This document shows, piece by piece, positions 23,001 through 34,405 of a stretch of DNA of 64,000 bases; the first letter of the stretch is position 1, and the number at the start of each line of letters is the position of its first letter. The stretch is from Diploscapter coronatus (lineage: Eukaryota > Nematoda > Chromadorea > Rhabditida > Rhabditidae). The stretch covers positions 55,753,249-55,817,248 of the forward strand of contig OZ038423.1 of the NCBI GenBank assembly GCA_964036155.1. The letters are read 5' to 3'. Position numbers and translations under genes: made by a program. Under the pieces are notes generated by a model, which worked only from the letters and a program-made list of their open reading frames with translations, did no database searches and had not been told where the DNA came from.

Positions 23001-24304
23001 AAATGAATTTGGAAAATTTACCGAGAAATTGTAATGAAATCGAAACTTCTACAGAAAAATGATAAAATCCGAAAAAAAAATGTGACCTGTTTTATTTTGA
23101 GATTGGTTTCCCCATCCAAATTGGACGTCTCGATGTAGGCCATTCCCTGCTGTTCGCTCGAGGAAATCAGGAGCAAATCTGCGGGGAACATTTGGTCGTT
23201 GGCCACTCGGAGCAGCATGCCAACTTTCACCTGGAAAATGCCGATTTTATTTTTATTTGAATAATTAGATCGAAAATCTAAAAGTGTATTTTAAAGGAAA
23301 TTCGACAAAAAAGATCACTTTTGGAAATCTACAGAAAAGGTAGTCATTTTATTTGAAAAAAAATAAGCTCACCTCCTTCCATTTCTTCTTGACCCAATGC
23401 CCGTTTTCGAGTGCTTCTGTCTCGAAGTTATTCACGTTATTGTCCGACCGCCTTCTTTTCTGCAATCGAGCCAGTCATTCATTCATTTAGACTTGGGACT
23501 TTTCCACTGCAACCGCGATGCGGTGGCAAATTAAAAAGTCTCAAATCTGCATTCATTCAGCTAATTATTATTTGACCTTTTCCATACAGGGAAAATAGAA
23601 TTCACCGTAAACCATACCCAATATAAAAAAAAATCTTTCAAAAGAAGTGAAATATTGTGTTCTTTCCAATGGAAAAATAATTGATCGTAAAATTCATCCA
23701 ATACTGGGAAAAAATCTCTTTCCGAGTAGAATTTACAGAAATTCAAAAATCCGAAGAAAAAACCCACAATGTCCTCAAAAATCTCCTTGAGTGCAGAGAC
23801 GGTGAGGATGATGATGAATGGAAACAGGGTCGTGTATCGACCTGTGGGCGAAATGTCGGGAATTTGCTGAAAAATAGAATACTTCTGGAAAAAATCCACT
23901 ATCCAACCTGCAGCAGAGCGATGCACAGGAAGAAAATGTTGTTGTAGTGTCGAAATTGCTCATAGAGAAAGCGGGGGAAGAACGTGGCCAGGTTGTATTT
24001 GCATGTACTGGAAAATCAGCTTTTAAAAATCAGGAAAATTTCAAGGCTATTGCTAAATAACGGATGAAATTTTCTCAGGCTAATACTACTTTCTCCTACT
24101 CTCATCCCCCTTCCCTCTTTCCATCCGTTAAATAGTAAAATACGTGACTTATTTCATTCGCTATTTAGGGATAGCAAACTCCAAAGATACCTGATTTCAT
24201 TGGAGCAGAACCACTCTGGCTGCTCGCTGACACCAACTTGAATCCTGCGCAGGCCGCCATTCGACTGTTGGCGTCGCCATGGAAAAATCGCACAATCTGA
24301 AGAC
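14011..24304 (-). CDS. P4-ATPase phospholipid flippase, ATP8A/TAT-1-like, with alternative 3' ends
   Basis: Flips aminophospholipids to the cytosolic leaflet, normally with a CDC50 subunit. About 26 minus-strand exons read from [20 protein letters not shown] (24304-24188) through [16 protein letters not shown], the actuator-domain DGET (23230-23088), the M4 flippase signature PISL (about 21980), the phosphorylation site DKTGT (about 21690), [28 protein letters not shown], and hinge [12 protein letters not shown] (about 19440), to the last helices ([18 protein letters not shown], about 17541-17406). After exon 16524-16432 there are two possible endings in the same phase: exon 15787-15363 with its own stop (QQQLQHL), or exons 14386-14256 plus 14102-14011, which encode the conserved GYAFSQ tail. 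The first coding exon and ATG upstream of 24304 were not identified, so the 5' end is incomplete. No key catalytic residue is missing. Confidence 0.96.
15363..15787 (-). CDS. Alternative terminal exon of the flippase (no GYAFS motif)
   Basis: Accepted in the same phase as exon 14386-14256 (the upstream exon ends in AG, completed by one base). It encodes about 140 residues: a basic start (SISWRRSLR), a charged helix ([18 protein letters not shown]), then a disordered Ser/Pro/Asn-rich tail and a stop after QQQLQHL. It contains no GYAFS-like motif. A donor-like GGTAACT follows the stop by 8 bases, and an internal donor (GG before GTACGA, also phase 2) could join a shortened form to the 14386 exon. 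Which forms exist cannot be decided without transcripts. Confidence 0.7.
17186..17285. repeat. ~100-bp MITE-like repeat (copy 2, inverted)
   Basis: Reads in reverse as ...ttccactcttttcccttc...ccttaactatgagttcatc...catttacgaa, similar to copies at 12108 and 59497. It sits in a flippase intron between the 17406 and 16524 exons. Confidence 0.4.
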
Positions 24305-26348
24305 GAACATCATCTTCATGGAACAATTCAAAGCAGAACTAGACGGGGCTAAAGCCAGATTTACAGGGCAAACTCCCACTTAATTAGAATGTTCCGAAAA
24401 CCCTGTTGCGGGCCTCATTGCATTTTAACTTTCCCCAGAAAGAAAAAGATGCTTTACGAACCATCTCCCCTATAATGACGTTCCGGCTGAAGCTCTATCT
24501 AGGTTTGGCTAAAAATAAAAGAAAATACCCCAAATCGAATTAGTCATTGATTGAAATAGAGCTGCATTATTTTCAGTAAGCCACTAGCAAGGAGGAATGA
24601 AATGACTAGTCCGTAAAAATTGATCGAGAAAGCAGTGTGATAAATAAACCAACGAGGAATGGTCTGACTGTTTCCTCTTTTCCCTCCTCTATTTGATTTC
24701 TCTCGATCTATCTTTTGCTTGCCGTATAACTAACTGTTAGAGCGAAATAGAGTGATAAGCCACTCGATTCTATGCATTCTCAAGTCGTAATTCATTTCCT
24801 TTTCATGTACAGAGTCGAGAAAGAAGTAGGAGAACCATCTATCATTCCACCTTTTTATTGTTTTATAGTCATTTCTGATAAGGAGCGGAGTTGCTGATTT
24901 TCCCATCATCATAAAAATGGGTTGTGAAATTGGCGTGATTTCACAGATTAAATAAGCAGTCAGTCATTTCGTGAAGTCTGTTTTTTGATGAGTGCTGACT
25001 GTTTCGCTATTTCTTCGCACTGTACATCTTCGATTTAGAGGCTGAGTCACCCACCTATTCAACCCTTTTCTTTTACTTTTTCTTACCCATGACTGTAGTT
25101 GCTCCTTTCTAATTCTGCCGACTTCTTCTCATATTTTCGATTTTTCCTTGATTCCTCAACTATTTGCTTCTTTCCGTTGACTGCTCGTTGACCTAACCTG
25201 AAAAATCGATCGCATCACGACTTCCTGAAAGAAGTAACCGAAAAACGAGAGAACCAGGTCGAAAAGAGCGAATGCGGACATGTACAACAAAACTGGGAAT
25301 GAGTTGTGAATATACAAAGAAGAAAAGTCAATAAAGTAGCATTTAGAGGCGAAAGAGCGGGGCGAATGAAGAGACGAAAAAGAGGCAGAAGGGGGATACC
25401 TGAAGTGTTACCAAAAAGGCGAAGAACCGAACAGAGTGGACACAATTCACACGACAAAAATGACGAAGAAAGGGAAAAGAGATTCGGAGAAGAACGAAGA
25501 AAAATGGATTGTGAAAGAGAAATAAAAGAAATAGGGAAACAGGGAGAGAGAGGGAGGAAGGCTGTTTGAAGGTTATCGCATGAGGTCTCTAGCCTCCTCT
25601 CCCTTCGCCACACATCACCCAATAGCCCAAAACAACCTGTTTTCCGCTCCCCTCCCCCATTTCTTCATTTGTTCGTCAAATAATCAACTTATCAAAGCAT
25701 CACCTTTCTGAGCCTTTTGAAATTTAAAAATTCAAAATATAAAATGTGTACGATGAATTTCCACTTACATTTTCGTATAATTTTGCAGGTTTTGTGCTAA
25801 AGAGGGAAATCATGCGCCAATAATGATAAAAGTGCACAATGACATGTGCAGCGCAGCCTTAAGAGAGAGAAACGAATATGAGTGCGTACGGAAAAAGAAA
25901 ATGACGAAATTATAAAAACGTAAAGTGATGAATAAAAAACCAAACAAATATTGGTATGATACAGGGCTCATCATTATTGTCAAAAACTTGCGCACCATTT
26001 CGTGCCCATTAACAATGCAAAATAACACCCTTAATCTACGCATTGCCGCTGTAGAGAACTAAACTTGTCATGAATATACCGCATCTTGATGCTAATGGAG
26101 TAATGAAAATTAGAATAAAATAAACAAATGTTAAAATTATGAATCGACTTTTGGCTTTTTCTGCTTTTACAAAAACCGATTGTCAATAAAAATGAGAGTG
26201 AAATTGTTGAAAACAACTTTACAGAATAAAATCAATTTTATTTCGTTCAAAAATGGCAGAGCAAGCGAAAAATAACGGAGTAAGTCTGTTAATTTCAAAT
26301 GCATGTGCAAAATTAAGATCTTTGGTAGATCGAATATCAGCGATAGAT
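24305..26348. other. Region upstream of the flippase; missing 5' exon(s) and promoter expected here
   Basis: Minus-strand first exon(s) of the flippase should lie here, but I could not find an ATG exon ending in the required phase 1. A candidate small exon near 25230-25200 (MRSIFQ, acceptor ctttcag, donor GTTAGG) has the wrong phase. From 25300 to 25570 the plus strand is strongly purine-rich. No other gene is supported. Confidence 0.5.
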
Positions 26349-28916
26349 CTAATATCCCGGGGCAAGTCTCGGATTCGGGCAGTGGTCGCAGCTTCCTGGA
26401 GCACCAATTTCACCCTATAATTGCTTTGATTAGTTTTAGAAGCTCAGTTGTAAGCTTACAGATCTGCCAGGAGATCCGTTAATTCCAGGGGGTCATGAAA
26501 TTGTAGATCATTAGATCAATTTGAAGGAAAAGCTCCAGAGATTAAATCTTGAAGTACTTACCGGGAAGACCTAAAATAGATATAATTAAACATGAAGATC
26601 AGCTTTTTCCTCAAACCTGGAGATCCGGGAAGTCCTTGCGATCCAGTTTCACCCTTAAGACCATCTTTTCCTGGGGTGCTTAAAATAATATTCGTGAAGC
26701 CCTTTGTTAGAAAACAATCCTCTGAAGAAAAGAAATCCGAGATGGATGAGAAACTTATCTGGTGGTCCTGGCCTGAAATTTAAACAATAGTTTAAAATAA
26801 TTTTAAAAATAAAAAATATTCTTACACTCCGGGTGGTCCAACGCGGCCTGGGGATCCCTTCCTGCCTGCCGGCCCAATTTCGACACGAGTCTTGCCTGCA
26901 TCTCCTGGCTAAAGTTTCAATTTGAATTAAGCGTCTTCAACATTCAGTAGAAGTCGTAAAACTGACCGATCCTGGTCTTCCTTAAATAGGTTTTATTAAA
27001 TAACGAAAAGTTTATTGCAGAATTTTACCCATTGGTCCAGACATTCCGGACACTCCTGGGGGTCCACGAGGACCCTGAAAGATTGAATTTTCATAGAACA
27101 TAGAGGTTTTGATCGCTGATTTAATTTAGATTGAATTAAATCAGCGATCTACAGTGGCAGCCAAAGTCTGGGAACGATGATGTGATTATGAATGTATAGC
27201 CTGATAGACTCAATAATCAATCGTGAACTAATATATCAGGCTGTACTTAATCGTAAGTGTTCCAAACTTTGGCAGCCACACTAAGAGCTTCGCAAATACA
27301 GTACTTGGTCTCCTGGTTTGCCGTCTGAAATTTAGAAACTTGAATATTCAGCCCAAATGATTTGACTCCTTACCTTCTCCCGATTGTCCCGGCAATCCTG
27401 AAAGAATGTCATATTCAGAGATGATTTAATTTCATTTGATCGACTAAATGAAGCTGAATCATCTCGAATTTGATACCTGGTGGTCCGTCAGCCTGAAATA
27501 ATGAAGGTCAGCTAATTCTAAGCGAAGGAAATGGTCGTTCTTACTCCTGGGCTTCCCTTAGGACCTTCGTCGCCTGGGGGTGCTTCGCATGGGCACTGTG
27601 GTGGGAAGAGCGTAGATGGATCTGGGCCGGCTGGGGCTGGTGGTCGTAAACAGATCAAAATAATTTGAATATTTTGAAAGAACTCTTATCTGGCTGTCCA
27701 ATTTCTCCTGGCATTCCGTCTAGAAAATCATAGTTTTACTTCAAAACTCAGACGAATTATAATTACCCAATCCGTCGACTCCATCCTTGCCCTTCTCTCC
27801 GGGCTGAAAGTTCATTGGATTAGTAAAATATTTGCTACTTTCAAAAATTACCGCTCCTGGAGGGCCTCTGTGACAAGTACAGCAGCTGCCTCCGAAGGAC
27901 TCAACTGCAGCGGAAGGTCTATCATATCCGATAGGTTGATCACGCAACTCCTGATCCTGCAGACGTGCCTTCCAGAAATCAGCCAAGGTGTCTCTCTTCT
28001 CGATTCTCCTGTGAGCCATCACGATGTCGGCCAGTTTGCCTGCATCCCTCTTGCCTCCCAACTCGATGTCGAGCATCTCCTTCCACATGTCACGAGCCCG
28101 AGTCTGGAAGAGAAACTTTTATGTGGGCAACTTCGAGATGAACGTAGGGGCCGCAAATTACGCCCTCCTTGCACTTTTATTCAAAAAGTGAAAATTCGCA
28201 GACCTACGCAGACTTTCAGTCAGATTGAAGAAAAATACAAGGGAGCTGCGCAAAGGATGAATGGTGAATAATTTTTGTCTCTATGAAAATACAGAAATAC
28301 TCCGTAATCTCTCGATGCGGAGTTTTATCCTTTCTAAAATTAGAGAGTACTGCGCAAAAACAAACTGACTGAAGTCTTGTCTAGAGCTGATCATTAAAGA
28401 TCGCAGAAAAAGAAGTAATTACTCTTCAAGTTGGAGGATAACGAAAAGACACTATCTGATCTAATGAACTATTCAATAAAATAGTTGCTAAGTCGAAAAC
28501 TATATCAGAGAGTTACTGTTCGCTCAGTATAATGATCTTTTAGAAACCAAAATCGAGCTCATTTCGATAATCAATTTGATTAAATTCTTTCGGTAACAAC
28601 GATTTTATTTGTATATTTTAACGAAAGTCTTACTTCCGTCCAAACGACTTTAGAATGGGAAATTGCAGGAAACGAAATCTTGTAAAACTATTTGCGATCT
28701 ATAGCTGAAACGAACCTGGCAGAATTCGAGATCGAGCTGGACTTGCGACTCGAGAGTTTGGATGTAGTGGAGGATGAGTGGGAAAGTGATGAGACATGAA
28801 GTCAGTGCGACAGTGGAGAAGACGACAGCCGCGAAGGCGACAGGTCGAAGGGACCTCTTCTCTTTCTTCTCGTCGCGATCGTGCAGCTCTGCCTTCATAT
28901 TGGCAGCAGCCGTCAT
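26349..28916 (-). CDS. Nematode cuticle collagen
   Basis: Structural protein secreted by the hypodermis into the cuticle. The first exon (28916-28711) encodes a charged start and a membrane/signal-anchor helix (AAVVFSTVALTSCLITFPLI) typical of the Col_cuticle_N domain, ending LDLEFCQ. The second exon (about 28104-27853) carries TRARDMWKEML and the cysteine pair GSCCTCHRGPPGA. About a dozen very short exons then encode interrupted Gly-X-Y tracts (PGEKGKDGVDG, GDEGPKGSPG, GPRGPPGVSGMSGPMG, GRKGSPGRVGPPG, GKDGLKGETGSQGLPGSPG). The end reads GSCDHCPNPRLAPGY and stop, a classical nematode collagen C-terminus with the conserved cysteine pair. Unlike most C. elegans collagens, which have few introns, this one is highly fragmented, and at least one intron holds a mobile-element remnant. 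Exact borders of the shortest exons are approximate. Confidence 0.95.
27109..27150. repeat. Short perfect hairpin in a collagen intron
   Basis: gatcgctgatttaat and attaaatcagcgatc are exact reverse complements around a 9-base loop. It abuts the Tc1-like element that starts at 27152. Confidence 0.8.
27152..27281. mobile_element. Tc1/mariner-type MITE (~130 bp)
   Basis: Flanked by TA on both sides (27150-27151 and 27282-27283). Its ends, cagtggcagccaaagt and, in reverse, gtgtggctgccaaagt, resemble Tc1/mariner terminal repeats. An inner pair, agcctgatag and tatcaggct, also folds back. There is no coding capacity, so this is a non-autonomous element. It lies within an intron of the collagen gene between short Gly-X-Y exons. 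Confidence 0.75.
27411..27466. repeat. Imperfect hairpin in a collagen intron
   Basis: agagatgatttaatttcat pairs imperfectly with aaatgaagctgaatcatct across a short gatcgac loop. It resembles a small foldback or MITE remnant. Confidence 0.55.
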
Positions 28917-30193
28917 CTTGCAGAGTGATGCAACTGACTGACTGAGGAAAGAAGGGAATGTTGTGGCTGACTGGCGTTGCTGTTACAGCCCTTCCCCTCA
29001 ACAGGTCTCTGCCTTCATCTGCTTCAGGCAGCGTTCCACCTCCTCGTCCACGTCTCTGCCCTCCTTATTCCCATTATCTCTATCCAGTCGCATTCCCTTT
29101 CCACTTAAGCCTCTTCATTCCCTTCATCTGCTTTCCATCTACGTCTTCTTGTCTTCTTTTAGCCTGCTAGTGAATCTTTTTCATCTGCCTCAGGAAACAC
29201 TTCAGCGTCCTTTCGATTATTTCATTTCCTTTCATCTCGCCCTCTAATGATGCAGCGCATCCAACTCTGCACATATGTCATTATGTCATACACGTTTATT
29301 TAACAATCAATTTATTCTATTAGAAATCTAGAGAACGAACGAATGAACAAGTTCTTCTTCCTGTATATATTGCGAAATGGCACTCTTCAAATAAATTCCG
29401 AGAGGATTTTCACACGTGGTTTAGATAAAACACTCGATAATGAATTCACAGTGAACTAACAATCATAATGAAATTTAGCAAATAAAAATGCTGGGTTGAA
29501 GAAAGTTTCGCGACATTAACTTTCCAACTTATTCAACGAACCTAGACAAGATTATCAGTCTGGCATTCTTCATGCATATTCTATTCCTTACTCTCTAAAT
29601 ATCCTTCAAAGCTTTGGGCGGATTTGATTCGTTATGGAAAAGGCGTGATTTTTAAATAGTAACAAATGGCAATTGCAAAAACTTACAGAGAAAATTCGAA
29701 AATCACAACTCTTCAAAGACAGACCGAATCGACTAAAACTTTAGAGATACTTAGAGAGAATACGCAATAGAGTAGGCCTGTAAAACTTCAGACTGATTGG
29801 TTCACGTTATGTATTCGAAATCAAGCGAAAGTACGTATCGCAAAAAACTGTTCCTCGACCCAATAAAATAAAGAAATAATATAATAGAATCTCTGAGATC
29901 GCTACACGTCGTAATTGATTGATACTTATAAATTTTCGAATAACTACCAAATAATAATAAAGTCTTCTATCACTTAATCTAATTCGTCATAATTTATAAA
30001 GGCGCTTTGAGTTGATCATGTACATAGGTTTCGAGTGAGGCAGGGTCGGTGAGGAAATTTGTGTTTGTAGCAAGGAATATCTAAATAACTTTTGTTGACT
30101 AATTAAAGTGGCCTTTTTATAAAGTTCATCAAAGATCGCATTATCACAGAACTAGCTATAAAGCTGGAAATAGGGTCGGACAGGCTGTATGCT
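28917..30193. other. Collagen promoter region / intergenic
   Basis: The first 300 bases are CT-rich on the plus strand and AG-rich on the minus strand. The rest is AT-rich with no supported gene. It should hold the collagen promoter (right side of that gene) and the 3' UTR of the Mondo gene. Confidence 0.5.
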
Positions 30194-33100
30194 TTATTTC
30201 AGATTATCAGGCCGTTGAATAGGACTTGTAGATATTTGCTTTTCCCGTATTATCGTCCTATCTTTAACACTATAAAGTGGCATTCGCAAAATCAATCGTT
30301 GATGAACTTTACAAGAAGTCACTAAAATAAAATTTCTTACGAGAAGATCGCTGGCTGATGGACGCAATTCGCTTGGCAGCCAGCGAGAATTCATCCATTC
30401 TGCACAAGAAGCTGCTATCTCTTCGGTACGAGCATCTTCAGGCGCAACTTGAGAGGCGAAACATGTGGGAGATTGAACGCAAATGGACTTGAGCATTCGA
30501 GCCATCTTAAGAAATTTATGATTTATCTTTTTTTTAAATTTGATTAGACATACCACCCAGAATCTGTGGTCTTTTCGAGACCTATCTTTCGTGTATCGGT
30601 CGTAAAACGCTTCGAGAGCAGTTCGAGGGTCGAGTCGACCGGCAGAAGATGGACCACTTGAAGTGGGCAGATTGGATTGCAAGGCACTGATCTTCTGATT
30701 GAGTCTGGCAATTCGCTGCTTGACTTCTTCCCTTTTCTCTGCCTGCTCGTTCTTGGCTGCATTCAGTCGTCTGATGTGGTCAGCAGCTTTCGCCAACACC
30801 ACTGCATTCGTCGGTTTGACTCCACCAGAATACAAGTCAGGAACCAATTCCATCAGCTGCTCGAAGCCATCCTTCAATGCACTTCTTCTGTTTTGCTCTG
30901 CGTGCAGATGTAGGATTCTCTTTCGCTCTTCAGGATGCAGAGTTGAGTCGGCTTGGACTTGTACTTGCTTGCCAGCACTTCCTCCACGAAGAGGCTTCAC
31001 ACTTGGAGGCGCACTAATCGCTAGGGGCTCTTCTTTGATTTCTGAAGAACACCTTTCAAAACGGTTAAAGCTAAATTTGAAATGTTACCTCCAGCAGCCA
31101 TGTTGACGAGTTCAGTGCGACTGTTTGATGATGTATTTGGGGATCGACCAGTAGAGGAATTGTTGTACAAATTGGATAGACTTGGAGCGCTACTCGTAGA
31201 AGCCTAGAAAAGATGTACTTTAAAAGGAATCTCTGTAAAATAAATTACAGTAGTAGCTGGAGGCAGAAGAGTTCCAACGGATTGCTGATAATATCCAGTT
31301 GACGGAATAGAGTTTGTAGAAGTGCTTTGCTGCTCTTTCAATAAATTCCGTATAGGTAAAGCATTTGTTGCAAGAAGAGTATTAGGAATTCTCATCATGT
31401 TATTAGAGGAAGACCACTCATTCTTGATAGAAGTTATTGGCGGAATAAGCGCTGATGAAGCTGTCGCTGACAACGACTGTAGACGGAATTTATCTTCTGC
31501 CTAGAATGAAATTAATTCCTTCTTCAAAGCTAATATTAAAAAAAGAAATACCGATTCTAGTCCATGAGTTGATTTATTGTCGAGTTTTTGAATGAGCGAA
31601 TTCTGCTTTGCGATTGCAGCTTGAAGGGCGGCAGTTTGTTGGGCTGTTGCAGGATCAGTGGCAACCCTGCCGAATTTGATGGTTGGCATGTGGCGAGGAG
31701 ACATTGTTTCTGTGCGAAGAAGAGATGGATTTGGCGAGAAGACCCCATTTGTGCCGAGAGTTGATGCTGACGAAGCTGCTATTGTGGGAGTGGAAATGGA
31801 TAGAGGAGATTGGGCTGTGGCTGTCATTGGACTGTCCAGCCAGAAACTTGAGCTGCGAGAAGAGGTAGACATCTGAAAATTATTGGGCTGATTAAAGTCT
31901 TGCAAAACGAAACTCCTGATATCTTCTAAGACAGTAGGCTATAACAACAACCAGGCTTATATTTGAATACTTATTCAACTACGCATTTCCCCATTATTGC
32001 GGTTACATTCGGATTCGGTTTATTCAAGAAAAGGGGATTTGAGTTCGTCAATAGCGTCAATTACCGTGAAAAATGATGCTAATGAAAATTAGCAAAATCA
32101 CAACCTTTTCAGTAAAATCACACTTGTTCGATAACTCTGAGAGTATTTAAAGAATGCATACTGTAAAATGTTTGCAAAATTCCAGTCTGAATGGCTTGGT
32201 CTAACTCGATCAAAGTGAGTATAATTGGGACTGTAATAATTTTCCCTAGGTTCAGGAAAACTACATACCATTGTTGCATGAGGAGACATCATGAGACCAC
32301 TGGAGGACTGGAGGAATTGAGGCACATAATCGACGCCTACGTGCATCTGATTGAGCGGGGTCGTCGGCTCCGTAGAGTTGATTGAGGAAGACTGAAGAAA
32401 CAATTTTTTCTAGCAACTCTTATAATTTTACCAGAAAAGGAGAAACAGGAGATGATTTCCAAGGAGTGCGATTTTCATAGATAGCAGTGGAATACTGGGG
32501 TTGTGAAGCGCGCTGAGTGTTTGACATCATGATCATCTGAGAGGTGATGGAGGAAGGTTGACGAGTCGGCATTGTCAGAAGCTGATTGACTGAAGTAGCT
32601 GGAGTGGGAGCTGTCGCGTCTCTGCCTCCACGATATCGATAATCAATCAGCAGATTCGCAGCAGCATAATCTTGTTCTGCCCGAGTTGGCTGAACAGAGG
32701 TAGATGGAGTGGAAGGGCTGCAGTCAGAAGGCTGCTGATTGTGAGGTCGACTGCTCTGTTGCTGTCTGCCATCCAGAACACTCCATTTGTCTTCCACTGG
32801 GTCGTCATTCTGCGTTGGAGATAGTGGAGTTGGCGTTTCTGTCGGGGCAAAGTCTTCTCGTGGCGATGGCGGGATGTCGCCAGAAAATTCACCAAGAGAA
32901 GCCATGATTTCTTCCAAACTTGGCTGCAGAGACAGCAGTCCAGGCTGCATGATATCGGCATTTCCGCTGCTTCCTACAAAGTCAAAGAAACCGAATGCAT
33001 TACAGAGAGCAAATTTTACCGAACTCCTTTGGATTAGGGAACATATACGGCTGATTTAGTGAGTCGAATAAGCTATCAGTTAGGAAATTCTCATAGTCAT

Positions 33101-34405
33101 CATACTCATATCCTTCTGTGCTGATGTTCATTGGGGTCTAAGTTTAAATCTTTCGTTTACTAAAGAGAAAAACTATTACCTGGCTTCTTTGAGGTTGTTT
33201 CGGACGGTCATCGTTCAGTCTTTGCAATTTGCTGCCTCCTTCTCTATCGCTCTCAGAACAGGCCTGGAACACTTACTTTTTAATTTTATACCAATTTTAA
33301 ATGATGATATTCACTTCATACAACACACTCATTCAGTATGAAAAACGCCACGCAACAATATGATTACAGGTGTTGAAATGAGTGTAAAATTAAATTAAAT
33401 ACTGCTCAAATCTTGGCAGTCGGACTTTCATGCTGGAATAGTTAAAGAAAACTCATTAGTTTGAAGGAAAAATATTATGTTGATTGATTTGCTGTGGGAA
33501 GTGAGCACATTCACACACAACCCGCTGATGATGAGGATTAGTTAATTCTCAATGGGACTTGTGTCCTCCGACCTTACCTCGGGAACTTTAACAACATTTT
33601 GAGTATCGCCACTAAATTCCTAGAACAAAGAGAAATGCGAGATCGTAAGAGGAGATTGAATAAGAAATTCTTTAAAACTCGTAAGACTTACTCGTTTTCG
33701 CTTCAGACCTCCTGGATGCTTCTTACTTTTGCCGTAATGTCGCCACCGCTTGTATTGAGCACAAACAGCCTCCATCTTTCGCTTCCAATACATCCCTTCG
33801 ATTAAGGATCCCTGGAACTAAATTTTCTAAAAATAAAAATGTAATAAAGTTTACCTCGATTTTGGTGTGAGTCGTATCATCGTCAGGAACGGCGAAATAA
33901 CAAAACGGCGTTTTCTTTAACCTCTTATTAGGTCGTCGGAATTCCATGTAATAAGCTCTCCAAATAACATTGTTCAAGCGAATTCGCTGCTTCCAGTGCA
34001 GCCTCAGCCCTTTGAAATCTTTCCATTTCGGAGTTGTCATTTTGCTAAAAGACGATTCATTTTCTTTAAACCAAGTCACCGATTTACGTGTAAGCATGTT
34101 TGATGCATTTGTTGAGCTTATTCAAACTGATATCGATAGCTATCGATTGAGTCTTCTTCGGGCCGAATTTATAGAACGTGACTGGCTTCTCGAACTCCTC
34201 CCTGCTGATAAGTCCCGTGCCGGTCTCGGTCTTATCGTCGTCCTCTACGACTTCCACCTATCAATCCAATTTATCCAAGTTCGGACATGTATGAATTCAC
34301 CTCGACATCTTCGTCGTCTTCTTCTGCAGCCGGCTCCGTGTGCGGATTGGATGTCATGAACTGTCCGCTGTGAATGACCGACGTCTTCTCGCTACCGCTC
34401 GCCAT
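30194..34405 (-). CDS. mml-1: Mondo/ChREBP-type bHLH-leucine-zipper transcription factor
   Basis: Glucose-responsive transcription factor that binds E-box pairs with an Mlx partner. The ATG at 34405 (MASGSEKTSVIHSGQFMTSN) follows an acceptor-like gcgtcag. Exons then encode the Mondo conserved region: SIAIDISLNKLNKCIKHAY, TPKWKDFKGLRL, IRLNNVIWRAYYMEF, KKTPFCYFAVP and EGMYWKRKMEAV (about 34290-33670). DSLFDSLNQP and YMFPNPKEF near 33080-33025 match the Mondo activation-region motif. Long Ser/Thr/Pro/Gln-rich exons follow (32972-31205). The basic helix-loop-helix is HAEQNRRSALKDGFEQLMEL, near 30900, with a zipper after it. The C-terminal dimerisation domain includes ECAEWMNSRW-like CAEWMNSRWLP and ELRPSAS. 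The presence of the conserved region distinguishes it from the partner Mlx/MXL-2. The extreme C-terminus after DLLV may be shortened by an unrecognised intron. Confidence 0.94.

Noticed and set aside
25306..25622. Highly charged 87-codon plus frame and 135-codon minus frame
   Set aside because: Both arise from a purine-rich tract; composition is low-complexity and no splice context was found.
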